DNA of 64,000 nucleotides from Climacium dendroides (Eukaryota > Streptophyta > Bryopsida > Hypnales > Climaciaceae), in NCBI GenBank assembly GCA_950106755.1, contig OX467086.1, forward strand, positions 32,630,001 through 32,694,000, read 5' to 3'. The notes beneath the pieces are model-generated. The model ran no database searches and was not told where the DNA came from. It worked only from the letters and a program-made list of their open reading frames with translations. Position numbers and translations under genes: made by a program. This document shows positions 47,854 through 58,997 of this stretch, piece by piece; within the stretch, counting starts at the first letter, position 1; every line of letters begins with the position of its first letter.

Positions 47854-50179
47854 CACTAAAGATGATATTTAGTGTTTAGTGGCATTTAGTGTTTTTACCC
47901 CCTACTAGCTACAACACTAAATCTAAACTTGTCCACAATTAGTATTAGACTTGAATGCGCCGCCTTCTTCCCTGGCTTTCCTTGCTTTCTTGCCTTTGTT
48001 GCGCCATCTTCTCTTCCAACTTCTTTTGGCTCCTGCAGTTCAGCTCCGTTCCGCTACAGTTCAGCTCAGTTCAGCTCCGCTCTGCTCCAATTCGGGCTTT
48101 TTTCGGAGAGGGGGTATAGTTCGTCGTTCCCGCCTACCCGACACATTTCAAATTTGCCGCCTCTGCTTGCTGCAAGCCTGCTTGCTCCGTTTTTAGGTCC
48201 TCGCATCTTCTCACCAACAGGTCCATTTAAGGTATTAGTGACACCATTGCAATCGTCTTGTTGTCCTCTACATTATATAAAAAATTGTTTTTTTTTTGTC
48301 GACATTTTTTGATTTTTTCCACATTGTGGCTCAAACTCATGGCAGAAATCCCCCGACATCTCCAGCAAGTTTATACCATTGCCACACGAAAGCGGATCAT
48401 CACATGGATGGTGCAAAACGAATCAATCCATGGTCTCCCCAGTCTCTACAACCGCATCATCCATGCTTTCCCCGAGCATTTTCGAGGTCAACGAAGCTCC
48501 AATTTGATGCGTGCATCGCGTTGGTGGGCACTCCATGATCGATATTGCAACAAAGGAGAAGAGCCCCAAGAGCTTCCACCAATTTCATGCACCCGCAGCC
48601 AATCTGAAGGACAAAAACAGCTCCATACAAAGGCAGCACCCGGTCGTGGTCACAAACGCTCCGAATGGGTACAGTGGCTCTATCTGTTCTTACTTGATGC
48701 ATTCGAGCATTTCAAAAAAACTGGTGTGAAATTCTTTCCCCGTTTACTAATTGAGTTAGCAAAAACGATCCTAGTGGACCCTACATCCCCTTATACAGCC
48801 CTATCCAGAGATCCTAAGGACAATGTTTTATTGCTTGAAAAACTGACCCACTGTTGAATCCAGCAATTCATGCATATCCAAAACATTGTCCTCTTATCTC
48901 AAAGAGGTCGTCTCACTTGCAATCCTGAAAAAGAACAGGAAATTGAGATGCAAGTTGCATACCATCTAGGAGTCTTAAATCGAGGATTTCAGGATGGCAC
49001 CTTTGATGAAAATCTAATGGAGAATATAGACGAAACCCATTTTGTTCTAAACATGGACAACGGTAGAACATTAGGCTTCCGTGGTGACACAACAGTCAAA
49101 TATGCCGAGGTAGTATCGGGTGGAGATTCAATGACAATGGTCATTAGAATCTCAGGGGGGCGACGATCCATGATTGAAGCTCCTATGTTAATATTTACAA
49201 ATCCGAACAGCAATTATCCAATTCGAGGATTGAATGACAACATCCCATGGGTATGTTATCATATGGGTCCTAAAGGGTAGATGGATCAAACTCTATTTTC
49301 AGATTATTTTGTAGAACCACGAGCCTTCCAATCTAATGTCCATGGCCACTCAAAATTTATTTGGGTAGATAATTGTACCGGTCATAACATGACCCCAAGA
49401 CTTAGCACTGTTTTGGAAGCCAAAAATGCCATCTTGAAATACTTGCCACCTTGTTCGACCCACCTTTGCCAACCAGCAGACACGTTCATTATTTCTAAGG
49501 TGAAAGATGCATGAACCAAAAGATGGGAGGCAAAGAAAACAGACTTAATAGCATCAAATGCTTGGCAGAATACACCTCGAACGAATGGTGGCTGGTAAGG
49601 GAAACTCTCAAATCTGGGTAAGAGGTTTTTCTTACAGTTAGCTGCTGATTTTGTTGAAGATGTCAACCGAGAACTTGATTGTGACAATATCAGCTATGCT
49701 AGAAAAGCCATGATCAGATCTGGTATGTCTTTAGCTCTAGATGGCAGTTGGAGTGTGGAGCAACTTTTCCCACATTTGCAGGAGATAGTAGGAAAGTATG
49801 GGCAGATTTTTCTAGGGCAACATGTGCCTCCGAGAATCTAAAATTTGTACTTCCATGATTTTCAGAAATTACAATGTACATTCCATCTTCTTTATGTTAT
49901 AAACCACTCTTTCATTAATAATGCTTATTGTATACTTTTAATCAATCACTTCTAACTTCCTACACTTTGAATGTCATTGTTTTGTATGTATTTCCTGAAT
50001 TTTCTAAATTCACAAATACTAAATTCAAACATGTAACTTTTTGGCAAGTCTCTCAAATCACCGTAGTTCACATTTAGTGTTTGAATTGACATTTAATGTT
50101 ACTTACTTTCATAGGGTAATTGGCTTTTAGTGTATGCCTTCATATTTAGTGTACAAGACACTAAATATCATCATTAGTG
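47854..50179 (+). mobile_element. DDE transposon of pogo/Tc1-mariner type, 2326 bp
   Basis: Inverted termini: CTACACTAAAGATGATATTT (from 47851) and its counterpart ending ATCATCATTAGTGTAG (50182), 24 bp with one mismatch. Reading the outer TA as the target duplication gives the boundaries used here. Copies of ATTTAGTGT recur just inside both ends, as in subterminal transposase-binding arrays. The interior carries a degenerate transposase (48339-49841). The start CACTA resembles En/Spm elements, but the enzyme type and TA duplication argue for pogo-like. Confidence 0.8.
48339..49841 (+). pseudogene. Degenerate DDE_1-type transposase
   Basis: One continuous frame of about 500 codons, interrupted only by four stops at 48855 (TGA), 49278 (TAG), 49512 (TGA) and 49596 (TAA). 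No frameshift is visible. It starts MAEIPRHLQQ and ends at TAA 49839-49841. The N-terminal part looks like a helix-turn-helix region. The catalytic core shows IDETHFVLNMDNG (first Asp), IWVDNCTGHN (second Asp) and CQPAD (probable third acid). This is the pattern of DDE_1 enzymes of the pogo group. The stops at 49278 and 49512 stand where a Trp codon fits, so each is one G-to-A change away from TGG. The copy should be inactive as it stands. Confidence 0.85.
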
Positions 50180-50537
50180 TAGTGATATTAAGGTACTTGT
50201 TAGTTATTGTTCCAAAAAGAAAGGTTGATTATGAGTGATCTTTATTTACATTCTATTTAATTGTATTTTTATAGTGCATATTTTTTAGTATTAGACTAAT
50301 AAAAAGGAATTATATTCTAGTTGACAAATGAAAAGAGATTTCAATGTACTAAATAATGCATCATTTGGTGGTTGTATACAAATGTTTTTATAAATCAAAT
50401 TTTTTGGGTGGATGTTCTAAAATCAATTTTTCAATAATAGGTACATATTGATATAGGAGATGTTCAAAATGAGAAGTGGCACTTTTAGATGAATGTATAT
50501 GATTGTCCCTACCTTAATTCTAATTTTTCCACGATTG

Positions 50538-50639
50538 CATCTAAAATTACAATCATGTTTATTATGACATGCATCTAAAATTACAATCATGTTTATTATG
50601 ACATGCATCTAAAATTACAATCATGTTTATTATGACATA
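50538..50639 (+). repeat. Three perfect or near-perfect 34-bp tandem repeats
   Basis: The unit CATCTAAAATTACAATCATG plus TTTATTATGACATG occurs three times head to tail without spacers. It is a minisatellite, not a CRISPR array, because there is no spacer DNA. Confidence 0.9.
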
Positions 50640-50694
50640 ATTATATCAATGAGATTATAGTATATGTCATTGAGGTTACTTCTGTGGTACTTAA

Positions 50695-51584
50695 TCCCTA
50701 AAGTTCCAAGTGTCCCCATTTGACCTCAATTTTTGACAAGATTTTTTGAAACTTTCTTTGAAGATAGGAAGTGACATTAGCTTTCCGGGAATATAATTTT
50801 TATTTCAATTGGTGCCCAAGAACAAAAGTTATGTCATTTTGAACATAATTTTCAGTTCTTTGGGCAAAAAAAGAAATCCACAAAAACTTGAAAAAAAAAT
50901 TTAATTTTTTTTTCTTATAGATTTTATTTTTGTCTACACGTAAAGCTTTGATTCATTCCATTTGGATAAGTGATGTGAAAGTTATGAACAATCTTGTTTT
51001 TTGGGCAATCTAAGCAACTTCTTGAAAAAATAACTTTAGGATTCATTTTTTAATGCAATTTTTACAATTTTTCAAAATAATTGTTAAATAGGATTAAGTT
51101 TGTTTTCAAGAACAATCTATCCATTGGGATTACGATGTTTCAATTCCATCTTAGAGCTATTAATGATTTAGTGTTTCATTCAATCTTGGACCTACTTTTA
51201 CTCAACAATTTTTTAAGGAATGAAAATCAAGCGTGTTTTTTTGAATTTTTTTTCCTCTAATTCTCAACTCAAATCTTCAACATAAATTTTTTTAATTTCA
51301 AGCTTAGTAGTGCCAAAAATTTAATTAAGAAGATTCAAAGCCCAAAAAATGTTGTCAAGGAATGTGCAAAAAAACTTGTTTTCTTCACTTTAAACACAAA
51401 TATCTTACAATCTATGTGGTTAAAGTTTTTGAAATTTCTACTGCACATTCTTATACTATTCTAGTGCAAGATCTTACGATTAGATATGCAAAAAAAAAGG
51501 AAAATTTTAAAAGTTTTGCACCTTGCAATAGAAATGGCAGTTTTGAGTGGTTTTTGAGAGAAAAAGGTCTTGGGACTTTAGGGG
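50695..51584 (+). mobile_element. TTAA-type element, family A, 890 bp, best-preserved copy
   Basis: Flanked by TTAA at 50691-50694 and 51585-51588. The left terminus is TCCCTAAAGTTCCAAG; the inverted right terminus is CCCCTAAAGTCCCAAG. Beyond the termini the two halves are not extensively complementary. The interior is shared with copies at 35.0, 41.7 and 53.4 kb. No open frame encodes a recognisable transposase; the longest (51362-51628) lies in AT-rich sequence. Confidence 0.82.
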
Positions 51585-51588
51585 TTAA

Positions 51589-53397
51589 TAACCTCTGTGG
51601 TATTATATCCATGGAAATATCCTCATAACTTCAATGATGTATACTGTTAGATGAAATATTACTTCACTCTCTATGCTCCCATTTTGCAACTTCATATGAA
51701 GGGTTTTTTTTCCCCTAGAGTTAAAATCACACATCTTCTTCAAGCCTTCAAATTTTCAATTTTTTTTTTTGAAAATTTGCAATTAATGTGAATTTTTGAA
51801 GAAAAAGTGAAAAAAATCATATAAAATATAAAATAAATTTAACATATCTGAAAATTTCACCAAAGGTTTATAGTATGGTTTAAAAATTCATAGTGTAAAC
51901 CAAATTTTATATCACTCTAAAATTAAAAATTCATAAGACCATTTTTAAAAGTCAAAAGTTCAAATGGCTATAAAATATTTAATTTGGGAAACTTACCAAA
52001 ATTTCAAATTGTAGTAGAAACTAGAGTTTTGGTCCTTCATTTCATTAGTTGGAATCAAACTCAAATATTACATTTTTATAGATAAAATGTAGATCATAAC
52101 CTTGTATTCAAGCTACTCTAATACACTAAAATGAAATTTTTGTGGTTTGCTTTTAGAGCATCTTCTTATTTAGAAAAGTCTTAAAATTAAACTTCAAAGA
52201 GACAATTTTCAACACCATTCATGGATTCCATGCAACTTCCATTCAAGCAAAACTCAAAACAAAAATTAGATGAGAAACACTTTATCATTATGAATTGACA
52301 CTTTTTTGAAGTTATCCAAACACCACAAAATGGCTTTAGTTGCATTCCTAGATTAATCCATTAAAGACTAGGTAATTGGGAGATGGGCAATACATTTTGT
52401 AGTACCAAGTTGAACATGGAAGATATCAAACTAAGATGTATTATGCAAATTTGACCATACTAATGGAATTGGCATGTATGTTTGAGGCTCTAGAGGAATT
52501 GCATGACAAATTCTGCATTGATTTCCACATTATTATATTTTCAACTAGTACATAGTTTGTTTTTTCAACCTCAACACTACATGCTAGCACAAATTGTCCT
52601 AATTTTTGTCCCAATGCATTTGGTTTCCAATTCCCCACACCCATCTCCTTTTATTTATATCCAAATTCATTCTAAAACTCTAGCTACCAATGAAAAAGTA
52701 TCAATTTCGACCAGAAAGAGGTCAACTAATACTTAATGGGTTAAACAATGTGTCATTTAAAAACATAGGAGATAATGTAGTCATATTGTTGTTTTAATTG
52801 CTTGTCTATGTATGGCAAACAATTTTTTTTGTTTCAATTTGAAAGAATGTGGAATAAAATAGGTTTACTCAAAACCAAGTATGTGCCCAGATGTGCACCC
52901 GATACCCTAACTTCAATATCTTATATTGAGTACTTCACAAAGAACATCTATTTAATTACCTAAATTTACTATAGGGAACAAATTTAGAAAATTTACTAAT
53001 TCATGTATTCATATATTTGAATACAATATTCAAATGTCATTTTTAGACTTCATTTAAATTTAGCACCATTTTAGGCACATTACTTGCACCTAATTCCAAA
53101 TTTAGTACAAGTTTGTTCTACTACACTAATTACAAAATTTAGTATTATCATACATATAGTATTATTAACCTTTTATATAACTCACACTAATTTTCATTTA
53201 TTTAACAATTAGTATTCATTTTGAATACTAATTTATTGCTAGGTGAAATATCTCAATTTTGATTTTTTTTTTGGATGGAAATCTAGCTAACATTTGATGT
53301 TCATGTTGGATACTAAATCACTACAAGGCAAACCATTTGAGATTCCATTCATTTTTTTGGTGAAAATTTAGTTGACAATTAGTGTTCATGTTGCCAT
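51589..53397. other. AT-rich intergenic DNA
   Basis: No gene. The part at 52900-53395 contains repeated TTAGTATTCAT, TTTAGTAC and ATTAGTGTTCATGTT motifs, resembling the subterminal ATTTAGTGT repeats of the DDE transposon. It may be a decayed end of a relative. Confidence 0.4.
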
Positions 53398-53401
53398 TTA
53401 A

Positions 53402-54302
53402 CCCCTAAAGGATCAAGACCTTTCTACAAAAAAAATCCCAAAACTACCATTTTTGTAGGAAAGAATAAAAAAAATTTGAAAATTGTTTTATTTTGCACAT
53501 TTAACTATAGGATCTCACACCTAACTAGTATGAGAATGTGTGGGAAAAATTTCAGAAATTTTGGTTGTACAAATTGCAAGACATTTGCTTTTAAAGTGAA
53601 AAAAACAATTTTTTCAAGTGCATTGCAGGACTAGATTATTTGACTTTGAAACTTCTTAACTTTAATTTTTTGCACTACAAAGTTTTGAGCTATAAATCTT
53701 TATGGTGGAGAATTGAATTGAGGATTCTAAAAAATAATAATACAAAAAAAATTGTTTTTTATTCTTTCAAAAATTGTTAAGTAGAAATAGATATGACATG
53801 GAAGGAAAATCTAAATTATTAATGTCTCTAAGATGGAATTAAAATACACTAATCCCACTAGTGAGATTGTTTTAGCAAGAAAACTAAACCATGTGGAACT
53901 ACTTTTTTTTTTAAATTATAAATTAAAATTTCATTTAAAAAATGAATACTACAAGAAGTTTTTTCAAAAAGATGCTCTAACTGCTTGAAAAACAAGATTT
54001 CCTACAACTTTCTCATAACAAATCCAAATAGAATGAATCAAAGCTTTTCATGTACAAACATATAATCTATAATTTTTTTTTTTAATTTTTTTTTCAATTC
54101 AAATTCTTGAAATGTTTTTATTGCCCCCTCTCCCCTATTTTGAGCTTATCTCTACATAACTTTTGTTCCTAAGCATCGATTGAAAAAAAATTATATTCCC
54201 ACAAAGTTAACCAATTTTTCTATCTTCAAAAAAAGTTTCAAAAAATCAGGACAAAAATTGAGACTATAAATACGTGCCAAAAGGACACTAGTCCTTTAAG
54301 AG
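53402..54302 (-). mobile_element. TTAA-type element, family A, 901 bp, inverted copy
   Basis: Flanked by TTAA at 53398-53401 and 54303-54306. The left terminus CCCCTAAAGGATCAAGACC corresponds to the right end of the copy at 50695-51584, and the right end corresponds to that copy's left end. It is therefore the same family in opposite orientation. Shared blocks include (inverted) CATAACTTTTGTTCCTAAGCA and CTTTTCATGTACAAACAT. No coding capacity. Confidence 0.8.
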
Positions 54303-54345
54303 TTAATATAGATAACATAACCAAATGCTTCTGTCATTTAGTGTT

Positions 54346-55227
54346 AAAGCATCGCCACGGCTGCACTTCAAGTAGGGGCGCCAAGTGCAACCTTGGCGTG
54401 TGGATTTGGAGAGTGGGGCTTCCCCGCTACTACTCAGCCCCATGGCTGAGGCGCCAAGCCGGGGCTCTAAATGAATATTAAATGCAAACAGTTTGAAGGG
54501 TTTGAAATAAAATTTAACTTTCAATGCATTACCTCACATTGTTTCAAAAGCATTCTCAACTTATTTTGAGTTTTTATAGAAGAAGAGAATCTCACTATAT
54601 ACACATGGGGTGGTAGGAGGTAGAACAAACAATGTGGGATAAGTAAAATTAAAGTAAGTAGGAGCTCAACACTCATAGTTAATTCAAAAGTAGGCATAGT
54701 AGAATGAACTTTGAATTAACTATGAATGTTGAGTTCCTACTTACTCTAATTCTACCTATCCCACATTGTTTGTTCTACCTCCTACCACCTCATGTGTATA
54801 TAGTGAGCTTCACTTCTCACTCGAAATTTAACATAATTGAAAAGCTCATCTCTCAACTCTCTACACATAGATAAAGAGAACTTTATTGTAGTTGGAAGAT
54901 GATTTTCTTTTTCAATTTTTTTGACACAAGTATGAAGGACGAACTGTGGTTCAAATTACTTGTGAGATTATTTGCGGCCAGGTGGGGTCATTGCCTCGAC
55001 GATGGGGTAGAAAGGACTGTCAGTGCCTCAAAGATGAAGTGAAAAGGGCAGTTAAACCCTTTGGCGAGGCGCGTTGAAGCCCCACTGTTTGGCAGTGCCC
55101 TCTCCAAATTCTGGTGTGGCTTGTCGTTTGGCGCGCCTGCCGTGACCTTCCTGCAGGGCTTTCACACGCCAGGGTAGCGTGCGCGTGTCACTTGAAGTGC
55201 AGCCGTGGCGATGCTCTTAGGGTTTTT
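54346..55227. mobile_element. TIR element, possibly Mutator-like, 882 bp
   Basis: A perfect 26-bp inverted repeat AGCATCGCCACGGCTGCACT (plus TCAAGT) lies at 54348-54373 and 55190-55215. A 10-bp direct repeat, ATTTAGTGTT, sits outside (54336-54345 and 55228-55237). This would suit a Mutator-like element, but the right end then has about nine extra bases, so the boundary is uncertain. The outer parts (54360-54470 and 54960-55215) are GC-rich against an AT-rich core. A separate foldback is nested inside. Confidence 0.6.
54591..54807. mobile_element. Nested 217-bp foldback
   Basis: Arms of about 95 bases are almost perfectly complementary: GGTAGGAGGTAGAACAAACA, then AATGTGGGATA, then GTAAGTAGGAGCTCAACA, each with its inverse to the right. 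A related half-copy lies at 13440-13660. It sits within the larger element at 54346-55227. Confidence 0.8.
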
Positions 55228-55324
55228 ATTTAGTGTTGCAAACAGTAGAATTTCATTATCAGTGTACCAACGGAGACAGAAGTAGTAAATCAACCCTTTG
55301 AATCTGTGACTACAAAAAAAACTT

Positions 55325-55507
55325 GTTGAACTTGGGATTGGTAGCTCACTGGATAGACTTGCAATCCACAACATATATTTTGGAGCAAGACTCTCGGTTG
55401 TACAACTTCATGCCAGATATTTGTATGCCGTGCAGATGGTGATCAATGGATCAATTTGTCAATTTAATGGTCACTATCCCCCCACCCCACAAAAAAAAAT
55501 AAAAAAA
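55325..55507 (+). mobile_element. Possible tRNA-derived SINE
   Basis: TAGCTCACTGGATAGA near 55335 resembles a tRNA D-arm or Pol III A box. CGGTTGTACAACTT about 60 bases later is a poor B box. The unit ends in a C-rich stretch followed by an A-rich tail (55478-55507), as in SINEs. A complete tRNA cannot be folded from it, and no target duplication was found. Confidence 0.3.
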
Positions 55508-55563
55508 TTGATCGATTTATAATGCTCACAACCTTCCCACTCTTTAGGAATACCGGTAACTTA

Positions 55564-57272
55564 GGGCCGGTATATACTTGGGGTTGGATTGAGGGTCGGC
55601 CGGAACTCTCCAAGTTTGAACCAATAGGAGTGCTCAATTTCTCCAAATCCGGCCCAAGGCGTTTATACTTGGGGCCGGATGGAACTACAACTCATCCTAC
55701 ATGTCGCCTTAGGTGGCATGGTTTTGGCGCCAAACCATCCGGCCCAAGGGAAACAATCGGGCCGAGGTTTTTGATGGCCCGAACTCCCATCTAGGGCCGG
55801 ATTGGGGCCAAATTGGGCTCCTCCGTTGGATTGTACAAATCTCCACCGTCTACGAATGTGAATTCTTTTGTTGTCTATTTTGGTATGTGCTTGTTAATTG
55901 TGAGCTCAAGAAACTTCCACTAATATGCATTGCTAAATTTTTAGAGCTTGATCTATTGCCAATTATATTTCAGTTTGACATTGGGAATACTGTAGTGGGC
56001 TTGGAACTCTGGAATGGAACTGTACACAGTTTATAATACATTATATAAACTTGTTATAATATAATATATAAATTCATTATAACATATTATATAACCTTGT
56101 TATAATATAATATATAAATTCATTATAATACATTATATAAACTTGTTGTAATATAATATATAAATTCATAATAATATAATATATACAATCTTGTTTGTTT
56201 GATAAGATGTTCTATAAAATTATTCTTAAGTGAATATGAGATTTTTAAGCATGTTTGGTTCAATCATTTTTAATTGACTCAACATAAGATGTTTATTTTT
56301 ATTTAGAATTTGGTACTTGTTTATTTGATAGAGTTGTTCTTAATTTCTAAATGCCCAAGGTACCAAATTTTGGTGTGAACAATACTTTGAAGTTTAATAA
56401 AACTTAACCAAGTTGCTATTCTTAATAGTTTATATAAATTTTAAAGTCTTTTTAAAGTCTAATTTTAGCATCAAAAATTCAATTTCCAAAATGATTGATT
56501 ATGATTTATTTATTCAAGATTTTGTACAAGAGTGTCCATCACAATCTTGACTTTCATAGTGCTGAGGGCTTTTGGAAATGAGCTTCAAATACACTAGATC
56601 TTGGAGAAAAAATCACATTAAAGATTCATTAAAAAAATTGTAGAATAGATTTTGAAAAGTCATAAATTGGTTGGGATTATGCATATTAGGCCCTTTATCC
56701 TCATATTTTGTGGTGACTTGATTTGTTTCATATTTTTTAGATTTTTGTGTAATTAGTTATGAATTTTTTTAAGTTGAAAGGCAACGGGCACTAAAAGTGA
56801 CCATGTCCTAAAATGTGCTAGTACATTCAATAAAGCAAAATGTACCTCTCCGTCATAATCACTCTTAGAACATGGGGTTTTTTAGAGCAAACTCCCTTAT
56901 GTATTTATTTTTTTAATTTTAAAGAAAAATCATCATCAATGAAGTACGTATGTTTTAGCATTAAACATGTTGATTACAAATGCATGTTCTATGTAAGAGG
57001 AAAACCAAAACATTAAAATCAGGAAAAAAATCTTTGTTTTTAATTAAAAAGAAAAGAAGAGAAAGATAAACGTGCATGTTTTTATATATTTTTTTAATTG
57101 AGCATTGAGAAAATTCAAGAGCACATGAATTGGAAATTCGGCCCTAGAATCCAGCCTAAGGGATTTACATTAATTGGGGCCGGATGGAAAAACTTGGGCC
57201 GGATTGAAGGCTGGATTGAAGGCCAATCCGGCCGGCCTTCCATCCGGCCCAGCCCACAGTATAAACCGGCCC
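55564..57272. mobile_element. PIF/Harbinger-like TIR element, 1.7 kb
   Basis: The left terminus GGGCCGGTATATACT is inverted at the right as AGTATAAACCGGCCC. Both sides carry TTA (55561-55563 and 57273-57275), the 3-bp target typical of PIF/Harbinger. GGCCGG motifs recur inside both ends. No transposase was found, so it is non-autonomous. The interior carries a 46-bp tandem array and a block also found inverted at 5440-5900. Confidence 0.7.
56032..56169 (+). repeat. Three 46-bp tandem repeats rich in TATAAT
   Basis: The unit TATAATACATTATATAAACT plus TGTTATAATATAATATATAAATTCAT repeats three times without spacing (56032, 56078, 56124), with a partial fourth. Confidence 0.9.
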
Positions 57273-57309
57273 TTAGATGCTAAGGTAGTATGGCCTTAAA
57301 GCAACTTTT

Positions 57310-57940
57310 TAAGGGCTGATTCACCTTTTTCACATGTTTTCATGGACAAAATGATTTTTAGCTCATTTTTCAGAGAAAGAAAAATAGATGCGGAAGACAA
57401 CACAAGTAGTTCCGTATTTTTCCAAGCATTTTTAAATTACTTATGAATTTTCAAAGATTCAGGTCATAGGCACCTATTTGTGACCATAGAAGACTTTTGT
57501 GCAAGCAAGACATATGGCAAAAGCATCCATCAATCCTGTGTGCAACAATCTGTGGAGCTTGCCTAGTACATCATTCACTCCCACAAGTTACATAAATTTT
57601 ACGCTACAATGCCCCAATAGCTACAAAGTAAGAATTTTTACAAATTCCCAAGTGATTGGTTCAAAGCATTTTTTAAAAGTGTAATTGAGAAGCCCATCAA
57701 AATTTAAACTTTGAAAGGTCATTGGGATTTTTTTGTACAACCTATATGTAGCCTTATAACTTTTCAATTGTGATTTAATAGATGAATTGTGATACATTGT
57801 TATTTATGTTCTATCATAATCATTAATTTACTTTATACTGAAAAATATTTGGTCAATGTTTTTCTGACCAGATACCACCAAGTTCACGGTATACTATACG
57901 GCCGCAAAGGGCTTTTAGGCCTTTCAAGGGTAAGTACCAA
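57310..57940 (+). repeat. Dispersed repeat related to 10920-11165
   Basis: About 57700-57935 matches 10920-11165 in inverted orientation. Its right end reads AAAGGGCTTTTAGGCC, TTTCAAGGG, then TAAG where the partner has TTAA. The left boundary is uncertain (a TTAA with GGGC occurs at 57309). Confidence 0.6.
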
Positions 57941-58256
57941 ATTTGCATTTCTAGAGACTTAACACTACACTAATTTGTCTTAATCCCTAACTAACTAAGC
58001 AACCATATATAGTCGCCCTAGAATTTTGCTTGTTTTTATTTCTAGGAGTTTAAAGGAAAAATCAACATAGTAACAACAAAGTTGGACTTAAGGATATCTC
58101 TATTTTTTTTTTTTTAATTCCATTGTACAAACACTTTAGGTATGTTTTCATTGTCTTGATGTTAGGAATGTTATCAACAATATGGATCCAATCCAAAAGG
58201 GATTTTTAAAAATGCATTCCTAAGCCCACTCACTTCGTGTAAGCATACTTGAGTTA
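57941..58256. other. AT-rich spacer between repeats
   Basis: No gene and no recognised repeat; it contains a T run at about 58106-58118. Confidence 0.4.
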
Positions 58257-58260
58257 TTAA

Positions 58261-58993
58261 CCCCTAAAGGTCCAAACACCGTTTTTCGACATCATAGTGA
58301 TTTTGGGCAACTCACCATAAATGGGATTTTTTTTTTCTTTGAAAATTTCACAAAACATATTCCCAAGGAGTAGCTTTAAGGTGCAAAAAATTTCACAACC
58401 TTTATCTACATGGTTAAAAAGTTATTGCATGATATGTAATTTTCACCATTCAGCGGGCAACTTGGGCAACCCAAAAAACTTCTTTAAGAATCATTTTTTT
58501 TTAAAATAAAAATTTGAAATTGATTCTCTAAACTTATATATTTGTAGAAAGCTTTGAATCATTTCATTTCAATTAATGAGATGAAAGTTATGAGGAGTTT
58601 TAGTTTGTAGGTAGGTATGGAATCTCTAAATGCCATACCTACCTACAAACTAAAACTCCTCATGACTTTCATCTCATTAATTGAAATGGAATGATTCAAA
58701 GCTTCCTACTTATATATAAATCTAGAGAACCAATTAAAAAAATTTATTTAAAAAAAATGATTTTAAAAGAAGTTTTGGGCTATCCAAGCTACCTACTGAA
58801 TGGTGAAAATTACATATCATGCAATAACTTTTTTATCATGTAGTCAAAAGTTATGAAAATAATTGTGTCTTAGAGTTAACCCTCGGGAGTATGTTTTGCA
58901 AAAATTTTAAAGAAAAGAAACAAAAATGTCATTTGTAGTGAGTTACCCCTAATCGCTATGATGCCAAAAGAATGGTGTTTGGACCTTTAGGGG
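58261..58993. mobile_element. TTAA-flanked foldback element, family C, 733 bp
   Basis: TTAA occurs at 58257-58260 and 58994-58997. The termini CCCCTAAAGGTCCAAACACC are perfect inverted copies. Unlike family A, complementarity continues through most of the element to a central palindrome (58600-58660, GTAGGTAGGTATGG and inverse). It has the same TTAA and CCCCTAAAG signature as family A but a different interior. A half-copy lies at 37740-38112. Non-coding. Confidence 0.85.
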
Positions 58994-58997
58994 TTAA

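Noticed and set aside
47851..50182. CACTA (En/Spm) element suggested by termini that contain CACTA
   Set aside because: The transposase is of DDE_1/pogo type, and TA rather than a 3-bp duplication flanks it, so the CACTA resemblance is taken as chance.
50538..50639. CRISPR-like repeat array
   Set aside because: The 34-bp units are directly adjacent without spacers, in a plant nuclear context; it is a minisatellite.
55330..55400. tRNA gene
   Set aside because: Only a D-arm-like motif is present; acceptor, anticodon and T arms do not pair.
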